From Lottia gigantea (Eukaryota; Mollusca; Gastropoda; Lottiidae): DNA of 64,000 nt. Positions 14,301-26,700 of the stretch are shown piece after piece (position 1 is the stretch's first letter; each line of letters starts with the position of its first letter). Made by a program: the position numbers and the translations under genes. Location: the NCBI RefSeq assembly GCF_000327385.1, contig NW_008708401.1:2628652-2692651 (forward strand). The letters run 5' to 3'. Under the pieces are notes generated by a model. It worked only from the letters and a program-made list of their open reading frames with translations. It was not told where the DNA came from and ran no database searches.

Positions 14301-14545
14301 AAATGTGTTGTATATCTGTCAAAATTCTGTGGAACGCTGGTTAAATTCTTTCCAGAACAATCCACGCGAATGTTCACGTTATCTCTGCTGCATACACATT
14401 TAGACGGACACGGAAGTGACGCATTGGTTCCATTACTTCCAGTTGACAGGAATACATCCGTGTCGGCATTGACAGTGGAACTATACTTCCAAGTTATTAT
14501 CAGAATGTAAAATTCAAACAAACACACGATATTATTAGTAAACAT
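14301..14545 (-). CDS. first coding exon of a secreted/membrane leucine-rich-repeat protein (LGR4/5/6-like LRRNT)
   Basis: The ATG at 14545 opens 81 codons ending in phase 2 at a strong donor (CATTT|GTAAGT, intron from 14300 downwards). Residues 1-27 form a signal peptide (MFTNNIVCLFEFYILIITWK...). Residues 38-43 carry NGTNAS, with potential N-glycosylation sites. Residues 46-81 are an LRRNT cap (CPSKCVCSRDN...RVDCSGKNLTSVPQNF) with the C-x3-C-x-C...C cysteine pattern. The block RVDCSGKxLTxVP, and an exon ending just before the first repeat, resemble exon 1 of LGR4/5/6, the R-spondin-binding stem-cell receptors. Slit-, Toll- or chaoptin-like proteins share the cap, so the subfamily is an inference. 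The LRR and transmembrane exons must lie at lower coordinates or outside the window. Confidence 0.72.
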
Positions 14546-16496
14546 GTTAAAATGAAACAGTCGTTAAAAGCATGGTTGTAACAAAATAGCTTAGAGAGTT
14601 AATCCTTTAAATATACAGTAGCGGTTGATAAAAACACCTTACGTCTCTTCAATATTGAGTGACACCTTCTAACTATTATCAAATTGATATGATTTAAAAC
14701 TAGATTGATACTAAGATAATATAACGTTTGAAATTGATAATGCAATATTCAAGTGTTAGCTGTCAGATAAGAAATATTTTCATCACATGTTCGGCGTAGG
14801 CCAATAGGCTACCATTCACTATTTTGCAGAGCGTTAAATTGAGCTGTTTGAAATTTGTATCACATCAAAATTTAATGGTATTCCGGGCTAGGTTTTGTCA
14901 CACTCGATGTCGACAGACAATTGCGTTGATTTGGTATTTTTCCGGTCGAGTATCAAACTGGCGGCTGCTATCTCCAAGTTGAATAAGTCAATGAATATTG
15001 TAAATACTCTAGCAGACGATAGTCAACTTCAAGCCTCGATTTGGATATTCCGTTTCCGATACCATAATGGCCAGAAAAGGTTCAGGATTCTGAGAGTTAT
15101 TTCAGATTAGGTTGACGATTTGAAGACATCCCATCTGCCGAGGATTTGTGATAATTAACTAATAATTAATAGCCTGAGTATAAGCTATAATTAGGTATTG
15201 TTAACTAATATCAATAATTCAGTAGTAAATGCGACTTTCGGTCCGAAATCTCTCTCTATCTATATCGAAGTGTAAACAGTTACTTTGCGATGTTATTAGC
15301 AATTATACTCTTTATAACACTTAATACCTTTGTATGGGGGGTAGGGGGGGACTACATGCACACTCTTTAGTGTCTGGTACCCTTTCACTCCAGATAAGCT
15401 AAAAGAAGAAAGAAAACGTTGAAAAGGAGACAGATTACCAGTTTTCATGTAGGTCGAAAGAAAACGTTGATTGACGGTTTAAAAATGTACCTTCCGTGTC
15501 AACCGTTTTGATCCAAATTAGATCAAATAAGAAAGTTTGCTCCACCAGCAGAATCGAAGCCGAATAATATGGCGTATTTGGACGTGATCTACTATTTTTT
15601 ATAGTCGAAGAAGTACGTGTACATTTAAATCCTTATGCTGGCCTAACGATAGTAGGCCTACTATTTGCAATAAGATTACGATGTTGGAATAAATGAATTA
15701 AAGGCATTGTCTTTAATTTCGTCTTCGATAATTTCCTCCCATATTCACTAAATAAAAATGAAATGAATGGAGTTTTACGTCCTACTTTGCTGCACCATAT
15801 GGGCTAATAAAGACCGGCAACGCCATGCAGGGTGCAATGACGGAAATTTGGCAGGTCATGCAGCGGCATTAGCCTGCTCTTTTTCGATTACGAGGGATCT
15901 TTAACGTGCACAGCCTGTAACACACGGGGCCTCGGCTTATTGTCCCATCCGAACGACTAGACGCTATTGCCATGTCAACCCCTCTCACCTGCCTCACTGA
16001 CAAGGGGAAACCGGGTTGAAAAATCTCAACCTACCCCTCACATTATCTCTAGCAATGTGAATCTGATCTGTCTATACGTACGTGGTTGGAAAATGAATGT
16101 CAATCTGAAAGGTAATTAACATTATTACAATTTTATAGCCCTACTGGGAGATCTCCGTGCCTCATCATATCATAAATAGACAGTTAATCATCAGGCTAAT
16201 AAGGACATATGGGTCGTTCTAGAAATGAAATGAAGCTTTACGCCTGATTACCTTGATTGAATTATGTAATGTAGCTTGCCCACGCTTTTACATTTCCAAC
16301 ATATTACATGTCTGAACACACACATCCGCAGACCTGTATCTTATGGAGTCTCTCAGCATAAAACCCGTCACAGAAACTTTTTATCGAATTAGAGTTGTTC
16401 AACTGAATTCTGCTAGAAACAGACTCAACTAAATGAACAGATTCAGCTAAATGATTTTCCATCAAGTAAGTTGACGTGGAAATCGATAAGATCTGT
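14546..16496. other. intergenic; upstream region of the LRR exon
   Basis: No gene is recognised. A G-rich tract lies at about 15336-15350, one TAGGCCTA palindrome at 15653, and the dispersed repeat at 15767-16050. Confidence 0.6.
15767..16050 (+). repeat. dispersed repeat with GGGATCTTTAACGTGCACA core (SINE- or DNA-element-like)
   Basis: It starts GGAGTTTTACGTCCTACTTT. The core is GAGGGATCTTTAACGTGCAC with CACGGGGCCTCGG and CCCATCCGAACGACTAG, then CACTGACAAGGGGAAACCGG. It is clearly richer in GC than its flanks. From memory, cores of this kind recur in many molluscan genomes, but I cannot name the family. Fragments of the same start occur at about 7250-7275 (GAAGTTTTACATCCTACTTT) and 16226-16245. 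A diverged core lies at about 20250-20330. Confidence 0.55.
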
Positions 16497-17175
16497 CAAA
16501 CAATTTGTTTTGATGTTAACAGGTGAGGATGGGTTCTGTCAAACAATTTGTTCTGATGATAACAGATGAGGATGGGTTCTGTCAAACAATTTGTTCTGAT
16601 GGTAACAGATGAGGATGGATCTGTCAAACAATTTGTTCTGATGATAACAGATGAGGATGGGTTTTGTCAAACAATTTGTTCTGATGTTAACAGATGAGGA
16701 TGGGTCTGTCAAACAATTTGTTCTGATGTTAACAGGTGAGGATGGGTTCTGTCAAACAAATTGTTCTGATGATAACAGACGAGGATGGGTTCTGTCAAAC
16801 AATTTGTTCTGATGTTAACAGATGAGGATGGGTCTGTCAAACAATTTGTTCTGATGATAACAGATGAGGATGGGTCTGTCAAACAATTTGTTTTGATGTT
16901 AACAGATGAGGATGGGTTCTGTCAAACAATTTGTTCTGATGTTAACAGATGAGGATGGGTCTGTCAAACAATTTGTTCTGATGTTAACAGGTGAGGATGG
17001 GTTCTGTCAAACAATTTGTTCTGATGGTAACAGATGAGGATGGATCTGTCAAACAATTTGTTCTGATGATAACAGATGAGGATGGGTTCTGTCAAACAAT
17101 TTGTTCTGATGTTAACAGATCAGGATGGGTCTTTCAAACAATTTGTTCTGATGTTAACGGATGAGGATGGGTTCT
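16497..17175 (+). repeat. minisatellite block 1, 42-43 bp unit, about 16 copies
   Basis: The unit begins CAAACAATTTGTTCTGATG, then TTAACAGATGAGGATGGG and TTCTGT. I count about 16 consecutive copies with few substitutions. Variants GTTAAC, GATAAC and GGTAAC plus a GGATCTGT form recur in the same order near the start and end of the block, which suggests segmental duplication of several units at once. Reading frames over it are repeat artefacts. Confidence 0.9.
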
Positions 17176-17284
17176 GTCGATGGGGATTTACTTTGTCAAA
17201 CGATCTGTCAAATATCCTTTTTCAATCGAAGAAGATGATGATCATAGGATCTGTCACCAAATCTACCTGTATCGAAACAGGTAG

Positions 17285-17958
17285 AAACTGTCAAACAATC
17301 TGTAATAATCGAAACAGGTGAGGATAGGAAGTGTCAAACAATCTGTACTAATTGAAATAGGTAAGGATAGGAACTGTCAAACAATCTGTACTAATTGAAA
17401 TAGGTAAGGATAGGAACTGTCAAACAATCTGTACTAATTGAAATAGGTAAGGAGAGGAACTGTCAAACAATCTGTACTAATTGAAATAGGTAAGGATAGG
17501 AACTGTCAAACAATCTGTACTAATTGAAATAGGTAAGGATAGGAAGTGTCAAACAATCTGTACTAATTGAAATAGGTAAGGATAGGAAGTGTCAAACAAT
17601 CTGCACTAATTGAAATAGGAGAGGATAGGAACTGTCAAACAATCTGTACTAATTGAAATAGGTAAGGATAGGAACTGTCAAACAATCTGTACTAATTGAA
17701 ATAGGTAAGGATAGGAAGTGTCAAACAATCTGTACTAATTGAAATAGGTGAGGATAGGAACTGTCAAACAATCTGTACTAATTGAAATAGGTAAGGATAG
17801 GAAGTGTCAAACAATCTGTACTAATTGAAATAGGTAAGGATAGGAACTGTCAAACAATCTGTACTAATTGAAATAGGTGAGGATAGGAAGTGTCAAACAA
17901 TCTGTACTAATTGAAATAGGTAAGGATAGGAACTGTCAAACAATCTGTACTAATTGAA
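17285..17958 (+). repeat. minisatellite block 2, 43 bp unit, about 16 copies
   Basis: The unit is CAAACAATCTGTACTAATTG followed by AAATAGGTAAGGATAGGAAC and TGT. Copies are nearly identical, differing mainly at AACTGT/AAGTGT and GTAAGG/GTGAGG. It shares the GTCAAACAAT core, unit length and AGG(T/A)GAGGAT segment with block 1. It is separated from block 1 by a degenerate 110-base transition zone (17176-17284). Confidence 0.9.
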
Positions 17959-19654
17959 GAAAGGCTCTCTCAAAACAATTTGATGAGTTTTAATTTTCTC
18001 ACATTCAAAGGATGACATATAATATCATACATACAATAAGTACACATGCTTCAGGATATTTCTAAAAAATGAACATCTTTCTGTTTGTGACGTCTGCTAG
18101 TTCGTTGCGTTTCATATCGAAATGTTTGGCTACTGCAGGTTCAGTTAATAACAAGTTGGACACTTCGATAGCGACGATTTTGGTGCTGTTTGTTCACTTC
18201 CCATTGGAAAAAAAATACCTTCATGAATCTAATCTTAAAGAGGAAACTGTTAAGGCGGGTAAACAATTTTTTATTTAATGTAAATCTTATGAAACGTTTC
18301 TAACATAGCACTGACAGTTTGATTTCTTCTCCTATATTTTGAAGTTCATTCTCGTAGTAGGATCAATATAACATAGTACACCCTCAGGTGTAAGGTGTCA
18401 GGAACAACTTAATTAAATTTTTAATTAATTTTAAAGAATGATCAAATTGAAGGATAAAATTCCGAATTCCATCATTGATCACAAAACCCTGGTCTTTAAT
18501 AAGGAAGCAAGATAAAAAAAATTCCTGATGTAGTTTTTAAATACTACTCCATTGGGCAAATAGAATTACATATGAAGCCAAAAGATGGAATTTAGATCTC
18601 TTTTTCTGAAGAAATCTAATGAGAAATAGTTCACATTTCAATGGGCACAAATCATGCACTTAATTGACTTCTTTTCTTTTTCATAAAACATCAACGTATC
18701 ATATACGTTTCCGTCATCTATAATCAGCAGTGTTATTAGCTTGTTATTATCAACTTCTTTTGCCAAATTACAAAGACAGATAATGTCCATAACCTTTGCA
18801 TGCATGTGCCTAGTACAAGGATGTATGAATTTATCCCTGTCCTTGGTTTCCAAACTGTTGCGATCCTTGTTGCATCTTTTTTACGGGGACTGGGATATCT
18901 TTACCCCTCACTGGAAAAATATCTGGAGATTGTAATGGTAATGTACAGGTGCAGACTCTGTGATGATGTTCAGTCAAATACTTGACACCCCCCTCCCCCA
19001 CACACACACAACTCCAAAATCTATTACTTGCTCCTGAAACCTTGAAATAGTTACGGGCCGGACATGATGGGTGCAAACAGCAAATACCACATTTAGTGTT
19101 TAGTACAAGACACAGCTTTATCTTTTTACATTTGTTTAATATTAATTAATAACAAAACAACTTTCAACTTTCCAATGTAAAATTCAGGAGAAACAAATAA
19201 ATCCATCTCAATCCACAATATAATATAAATGTAAGTATCTACATGTATTTTAGTAAATAGTCATCGATTTAATTTGTAGTATTACAAAAAGATATTCAAC
19301 TCCTTATGTACATGCTAATAATGTTTTTAACAATATTTTTGACTAACTAGATGAAGTTTTGTTGAGTTTTAATGATAGACTTTGAAAAATTTGCAATGAT
19401 AGAAATATATCATAAAATTTAAAGGCATTTCTCTTTAATATAGAATTTTGCCACCTACAACAGCAATAAAATTTCAAAACGATATGAGCCATTTCGTTTT
19501 TTCATCTTTCATTCTACCATTATCTTTACGACCGATTATCAATTTTAATTCAATACTGACTTAAGTAATATACAAGCTTAATATTTGCAATCGTAAATGT
19601 TAATTCAGACCAGAAATCCATTTGATGTTAACAAGGAGAACTGTGTGTTTTCCA
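17959..19654. other. intergenic, includes the probable 3' UTR of LENG1
   Basis: No independent gene is seen. The short frames at 18069 and 18638-18985 have no family resemblance or splice support. A CA microsatellite and C-rich tract lie at 18987-19011. ATTAAA-type polyadenylation signals for the minus-strand LENG1 transcript are possible at about 19135-19140. Confidence 0.5.
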
Positions 19655-22600
19655 TCAGCTGTAATCATTAGGTTTATGTTTTTTATATTTTCTAGAAAGT
19701 TCTGGGTTATATTGAGAATTATATTTGCGACTTCTATCCTCTTCTTCAGATTCTGACGAATTTTCAGAGTCATCTCCCTTTAATTTTGAAAATAATTCTG
19801 CAGTCCTATTTTTTTCAGCCTTTTCACGTTTTAAACGTTCTGCTCTAAGTTGATCTATTGTTTTACCAGTACTTGGTTTGGGTAGGGACTTTATTCTTTC
19901 TCTCTCTCTTTCTTTGTGTTTGTGTTTTTTATCTTTCTGAAATTATAATGACATAGTCAATAGATGTGAACAGCAATGGTCAAGCTATTGCGAACTTCTA
20001 CAATAATAATAGCCACCTTTCTTGTCTCACGGAATGCAGCAAACACCAGCGAACATAGCTAATCTTAGCCCTCAATAAACAGACTGTAAATATTATGTGA
20101 TTGTCTGTATGTGATGGGGTACTATCCAACCAAATCTATGATACAAGAAAGATGGCTAGGACGCTAGGTATAGCAGCCAATGTTTAAGACGATGTTCCTA
20201 ATATTTACAACTGTTCTACTCATGATTAGGTGACACTTTTTTTTCTATTTCCAATACTTTGAGGATCTTTACCATGCACACAGCCCCTCTACCTACCGTC
20301 TCATTTCAGCAGGAAATAGGGTTTAGAAATCTAACAACTAGACATGTAGTAAAACCATCCAGATATTATGTTACATAAGAAAGAAGAACCAAACTTGGCT
20401 CACTTAAAATGATCATCAAAAACAGACCTTGTCTTTATGTTTCTTCTTCTTTTTTTTCTTATCAACAAATTCCCTCATTTCTAATAATGGATCTAAATTG
20501 GTTTTCTTTTTTTCTTCTTTTAGATGTCTACAACACAGAAATAAAACGATCAATGCCAGGCTGTAGAGCTTGATTTATAATTATTTATAGAGGTTGTTAA
20601 ACATTTAAATGATAAAATCTAACCAATGAAATTTAATGGGCTGACTGAATCTAAATCAAAATGAGACACAACATGCATTCAGGTCTTCTAGATATCTCAT
20701 CTGATCATTGACGTTTCTGTTTTCCAGACAAGATTATTTGATGTTTTAACCTCAAAATGAAAGAAATAAGACAGGTTTGTGTATCTATTGGATTAGTTGT
20801 CTGCCTGAGATATTATAATAAGGAAGTATATATATTCAGTACAGATGTATGTACCCAGTGTATTAAGTACAAAATATTCCGAAGAATGCTTTATGAATTT
20901 CAAATTATAATTTGATACAATATTATTTACATGTTGAAATTCAGTTCTGTCTGCCAAGAAAGTAAATATTTACACAATATATCCTCTATGATTATTCTTT
21001 ATGACAAGATAAATTGTGTATTAATTGAAAGAAAAAGAAAACTAAGAAAGCTGAAGACATGTCACATTAAATATCAAATACAGATAATGTGCAAATTATT
21101 TGAGTAAGAGAAACATAAATTACTTGAGATCTCTTTTCTCTTCCTCTTCCGTTTCATCTCTTTTTCTTTTTCTACCACTCAAATACCATGGTGTTTCATC
21201 TAGAAAAAATATTGACATCTCAAGTTATATATTGCATTTCTATTTTTTCAAAAACTGTTTGCTTATAATTGCACTTAAAAGTACTATTTTTGGAATTTTA
21301 TTTCAATTTATCTGCACTTTTTTTCATCAAAATGCAAATACTTTTACCACACCTACCTGAACAAGCCCTGAGATCATTAGAGGTATTCAAAATAAAAAAT
21401 GGATTGCTTAGATAACAGTGGCCTTCTCTCAAAAGCGTAAAGGACTTAATTCAGACTCAGTTATGCATGTTCATTAAAATACATCAGGTCACGTAAATAA
21501 CTAAAACTAATGTAAATAGTTATTATAGAATATTTTCTTACTTTGTTCTTCAATATTACTCTTCCCTAAATATGTTAATAAACCAACACTTCTCTCCCAT
21601 TTCTCTTTTTCAACTTTTTTCTCTTTAGCATGTTCTTCATTAATACCCTGTTTTCTTAACTACAATTAATATAATATCAATATCATAATTTTACATAGTA
21701 AATATAAGATGAATGAATACTAAAGTGGGGAAGGAATTAACGACTTGTTATTTAGCAATCATTACTGGATTATCGGTACCAATTTACAGCTAAGATGAGA
21801 AAAGATGACTCATTTAAAGTCCCAAGACTATCACACACTGTCCAAGATTAGAAGCCGCAACCACCATTTGTGCAAATGACCTAAAATGTCTGTGCATGCT
21901 TTTAGACTGTCAAAAGAGTAATTTAATTTATATTCTACTGGTTGAATTGGTGTTAAGATTGTGGCCTGTTATCCATTTAAAAAAGGCATTCGCTTTGGTA
22001 GTTGGCATACCTTTTATCTTACTTACCCCATCTTCAATTTCTTTAAAGAAGTTGATATTGCCATGCTGTGTAACAGTAGAACTAGGAACTATATCAGTGG
22101 AAGATCCTTGTTCTATTTCATTTCTGTCACATGTTTTGAGTTTATTTTTCGACCTTGACCGTAATAAATCTGTTCTGGCTTCTTGTTCCTGTAAAAAACA
22201 AATTTAAAATAGTTAATAGAAGACTAAACGGAGTCTTTGAACTTTTCTTCTTATGCATAATCAACATCATACAGTGTTCAATGAGGGAAACTTTGCCATT
22301 ACCGGTACTGTGTATTTTTCCCATTCCAACCATCAAGGGACCTTTGATATGCTATGTTTATCCATTTTTATGACATAGAAAACTCTAGATTCAAGGAGTA
22401 CCGAGGCAATTTAACCCTAAAATATCTTACAGCTAATGCGATTCTTCGCTGTTTTTCTTTCTCTTCTTCTGCAGCCTTTTCTTCATCACGTCTGACTCTC
22501 TCTATATTCTTCTTAGTTCTGACATGCCAACTAAAGTGAAAACCATAACACATATTAAAATACAAATTCAAATGGTACACACAACATTTATAATGATTTG

Positions 22601-22869
22601 AGGTTATAGTGAGGTGGAACACAGGTTTTCTGGGTGGAAACTAAGGCCCAATTTTAACAGACAACATGAAGTGTGCAATGAGACACACTTTTTTAGGTCA
22701 GCAGATTAGCCTTCTCTAGGTAGGCCTAAAAAAGTCAGTGCACTGACAGACAATTTTTATGCAAGAAATTATCGTCAAATATCTCTATTTTCGGCCAATT
22801 TTCCTTACTAAACCTTTAATTTCATCATCTACTAAAGCAACATTACCTTTTGTGGTGTAAAATATTCAT
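19655..22869 (-). CDS. LENG1: LENG1 homologue (leukocyte receptor cluster member 1), complete, 7 exons
   Basis: Exons, all closing in frame to 286 residues: 22869-22847, 22530-22431, 22188-22027, 21659-21542, 21199-21124, 20527-20428, 19936-19655. The N-terminus ([20 protein letters not shown]) is a Cir_N-type domain rich in charged helix ([19 protein letters not shown]). Next come EQEARTDLL and an NFFKEIEDG block, then VGLLTYLG and [10 protein letters not shown]. The C-terminal half has a lysine-rich segment, [12 protein letters not shown]-type text ([20 protein letters not shown]) and [13 protein letters not shown], as in vertebrate LENG1. The ATG is fixed by homology and sits near an ETS-like promoter motif. 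LENG1 is a small basic nuclear protein of poorly defined role that has been linked to spliceosome preparations. It is not part of an operon. All donors are GT, although exon 6 has a weaker GTCTG. Confidence 0.95.
20245..20330 (+). repeat. diverged copy of the GATCTTT...GCACA repeat, inside a LENG1 intron
   Basis: GAGGATCTTTACCATGCACA, then CAGCCCCT, ACCGTCTCATTT and GGAAATAGGG follow the order of the core at 15890-16020 with many substitutions. It is an old fragment. Confidence 0.35.
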
Positions 22870-22990
22870 GATTTATGATTCTTCTTGTAAATATTAGCTG
22901 GAACTGAAACAAAACGTTGAGAGACGTACACAAGAAGAAAACAATTCGGTTTGTTATGATACTTTCAGTTTACTTCCGTTTCCGCTGAGA
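22870..22990 (-). promoter_or_regulatory. putative LENG1 promoter, ETS-like sites
   Basis: On the plus strand TTTACTTCCGTTTCCGCTG lies at about 22969-22987, about 100 bases 5' of the LENG1 start codon. Its reverse complement contains GCGGAAACGGAAGT, an ETS-factor-like GGAAGT core typical of TATA-less housekeeping promoters. There is no TATA box at the expected distance. This is inferred from position and motif only. Confidence 0.35.
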
Positions 22991-23114
22991 TTTGGACACA
23001 GACCACGACATATTCACTAAAAACAAAGATTCAGACTACATAAATGTCATAAAAATTTTTTCAACTATTCGTGGATCTGATCAGTCCAATCTTTTGGTCC
23101 GAGTTGTCCTGATT

Positions 23115-23720
23115 CCAACGAAACCACACCAATGTGATGTTTGTAAAAAGTGTTTTACTCAGATAAGTAGGCCTACATTTAATGAGCACATCAAAGTACA
23201 TACTGGAGAAAAACCTTATCAATGTGATGTTTGTAAAATGTGTTTTGCTGAGGCAAATTATCTCAATGCTCACATATAAATACACATGCTGAAGAGAAAA
23301 ATTACCAATGAAGTGTTTGTAAAAAATGATACAAGTGATACAAGTTCACTCCACGTTCACATGAAAGTTTAGACTGGAGAGAGACCGTTTAAATGTGATG
23401 TTTATAAAATGTGTTTTGCTGAGGCAAGTAAGCTAGATATCATATCTTATCTTATGAGTGTTCACACTGGAAAGAAACCTTACAGTTTGTAATATGTGTT
23501 TTTTCTCAAAAAAGTAGTATTTATAAACACATGAAAACACATACTGGAGAGAAACCATATTAATGTGATGTTTATCAAAACTAAAAAGTGTGTTTTACTC
23601 GTTCAGAAAGGCCTAATGATCACACGCGAATGGAGAGAAACAACACTACTGTGATGTTAGTAAAAAATGTTTTTCCTGGACAAACTGTCTTAATGAGCAC
23701 ATGAAAATTCACAATTGACT
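23115..23720 (+). pseudogene. decayed C2H2 zinc-finger array
   Basis: Recognisable fingers include KPHQCDVCKKCFTQ, HTGEKPYQCDVCKMCFAEAN with NAH, TGERPFKCDVYKMCFAEASK, VHTGKKPY, and a final YCDVSKKCF...NEHMKIH. TGEKPY-type linkers are present. The first finger has two extra residues between its second cysteine and first histidine, at a TAGGCCTA palindrome (23168). Several stops and frame changes interrupt the array, cysteines are lost (DVY, DVS), and there is no upstream domain. This is a remnant of a multi-finger transcription-factor gene, probably derived from a retrocopy or a duplicated exon. It lies head-to-head with LENG1. Confidence 0.85.
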
Positions 23721-23730
23721 TAACGCACCA

Positions 23731-26700
23731 TAGGCGCAATCTTCCCGTGGAGAGTCTGAGGGTGTACTCCCCTAGAACAAAATTAGGATAATGGAATTAG
23801 TATGATGGGCATGTAGTGGTATCCCTCCTTTACAAGTTCCTCCCTAGTGGTTACCCCCAGTGGTTAATGTATTATGTACTCTAACACATATTTTGGGGGC
23901 AAAAAAGTGAAAAAAAAAACACTATGGAATTTTTTAGGAATCAAGTGGGGGTACAAATGAGAATACAAAGTACAAACTTATGAAGAGACAAGTTTTAGCC
24001 ACAGTTGTACCGCCACTAGATGCTCCATCCCCCTTGTATACTTTTAATTCCCCCACTACCCCTACTCCTCTCTAGTCGACATATATAATATATTTCTCCT
24101 AACCCATCATTTGTAGATGCCCCCTTTCATTCTTTTTAAAAGCTACAAAAATTGGTTAAGGGAGAAAATCTTTTGTTTAATCCTATTAGGGATGAATTGT
24201 GCTCAGTGTAGTACAATAGAGTTTACAAAGTCTTGATTAGCGAGTTCTTTTCAGTCGGTTCGAAAATTCTTGACTGGGAACGTTCGATTTGTCTACTAAT
24301 TATAAGGCAGGCTTCTACAGAATTCTATAAAGATAGAAAGAACGACCAATCAAACAAATACTCAACATATCTCTACACTCTATTGTTTTAAATCTCAACT
24401 TGGATGTGAGCTGAAATCAGGGTTTAAGAAATAAAAGCTACTGTGTGTAACCAAGGAACTTAGAAGAGGTTGAAGGCAAAAGTACCTCACTTGTTATGCT
24501 GGGAGAGACTTCCACTGTTATAAGGTACGTAATTGTTGATTATATTGTCTTTATTCATTGAAAACCCCATATTCCAATGGGACAATAGAGAGACATTGAA
24601 ACATTGGTTTTCGGATTTTCTCCATTACTCATATACATGTATATATGTAGACGTTCGTTCATCTTGTGACTGTAGCCTACTTACACAGTGATTTCTTTCC
24701 ATATTTTAGATTTTTTGCCCAGCCTGGTGGCACTTGAGTGGCTTCGATGATAGAACCAATTCTAAATGGAAATAATTTTATGGAGGAAAAAAGTCTTATA
24801 AAAAGGTAGGTTTAGTTTCCCACTTTCTCCTGCTAGAGATTTTGACCAGTGAAGTGTAGCTGCACCATCAGCTCACTGATACGGCGGTACGAATAATGAG
24901 TAAGGTGCAGGGTTCGATTTAATCCTTTATTCAAAGTAATTGTCATTAAGTTCTGATAAATCTCGTATTAAATTCTAATGGTTACATTCATATTTTGTAT
25001 TTGATTGGTTGTAACGTTGCTCAAAAGAGTCTGTTAGTTAAGGGAATTTTACTCTTTCCTTTTTCCTTTTCCCGTGCACTGTTGTGGTGGTGGCCAATTA
25101 CTAATAATAACCCAACCCCTCTAATGTTAACCCCGAAATTCCCGAAACTAACAGAATCTTTTATTTTCCAATTCCATTTCTTTTCATTGGACGTATATCT
25201 GCTTCCCTTGGTCGTTTGTATGGTCCCTTCGATCATTTATTTGATTCACTTGGACGAAGAATGTAACCACTTCTTAAAATATAGGACTTTAAACTAAGTG
25301 TTAGGGTATAGGGTTAATATTTTCTATTTTCTTGCGTAGTTTCTTTTTCTATTTTCAGAATTTTGATTTTCATTGAGTAAAAATATTTTTCCATTTTCAG
25401 AATTTTGAATTTGACTTAATAAGATGATTTTCATTATCATAATTTAGACTTAAATTAACTTCTTCCATCTTTCATAATATTTGTTTAATAATTTAAGAGT
25501 TAAAGATAGGGTTTTAGTTAGATGCTAGGAGTAGGAATTTTAGTAATTTAGTAACTGATCTTTCATTCTATTTCTAGGTAAGAAAAGTATGAACAATTGA
25601 TAGTCTATAATGAATTTGAGGTAACCAACGACAACTCAAGTGTGATGAAGAAAACCAAACCAGAGAAGAACTTAAATCCATCTCGTTTTTACGGATATAC
25701 TTCATAGTTTAATAGCTTGCATGTTATAAAATGTATATTAATATATTGGAAAATAATCCTTCTGCACTGACATTACTATGTATTTCTATGTTCGTTCGAG
25801 TATAGCTTCCGAGGTGACTTTTTCACTAGGTCCTATGCGAAGGTTATAAGATGGCGCGTACCATATAATTATTGGAATGCTCAGTTTTGAGGCTAATGGA
25901 GATGGGCAATGTCACTCAGGGATTGTGGGGATGGAGGCGAAAGAAAAGATTAAATTCTTTAAACAATGTAACCTTTATTTACAACATAGAACTATATTTG
26001 ATACAGTTTTAACAATACACGATAATTATATAGGTATATAGATCTAAAATATTAATATTTTTTTTTTTTCAATGATCTAACATTTTCTGTAGGCGCAATA
26101 TAATAGAGGTACATTTTACCTGCAATTCAAAAACCAATATTATATATAGCCTTTTCAAAGAAGCATACTGCATGACATGTTTTTAAAATGTTCACTATAC
26201 CTGTAGTTTAATGGAATAACACGCCAAGGTAAAAACTGTCTACTCCTTTTGGTTGCTCAGAAAGCACACAAGACATGATGTTTTTAAATTCAAAGTTTTT
26301 AGATTGATATTGATAGCATACAAAAAAGTAAAAAAAAGTGCTCTCCAGTTTTGGTTGCTGAGAGTCACCATCATACATTTCAAATCATTATTGTTTAACA
26401 CTAGTTTTTAACTGTACTACAATAATGACATGAACTCTCGTACAACTTGTCAAAAACTATTTATACTCAAACACTACAAAAGTACCTGGTTTGTCTTTAA
26501 TCAAAAAAACTGTTTTGATGACATAACATTCTTACACGTAGTTATCACCTTTTCATATTTTCTGTTATATTTGCAGACAAACTTAAAGTTAAAATTCTAT
26601 TCTAATGAGTGACACAGATAACCGTCAGTGAGCTCAATCATTCAAAAATCAATCAGTAAAAATTTTAACAACTGGTTCTATTTTGAGCTGTTTCCTAAAA

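Noticed and set aside
16990-17321. Open frame with repeated QFVLMLTDEDG-like units, which could suggest a repeat protein
   Set aside because: It is simply the translation of the 42-43 bp minisatellite; the unit length is not a constant multiple of three and no flanking exon exists.
16497-17958. Regularly spaced repeats that might suggest a CRISPR-like array
   Set aside because: Units are contiguous without unique spacers, and the genome is animal; it is a minisatellite.
18638-19076. Several overlapping frames on both strands near 18.6-19.1 kb
   Set aside because: They overlap one another in opposite directions, include a CA/C-rich low-complexity tract and show no domain.
24850-24930. tRNA-like or tRNA-derived SINE signature (GGTTCGATTTAATCC after a possible A box)
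   Set aside because: No cloverleaf can be folded around it and the A box is not convincing.
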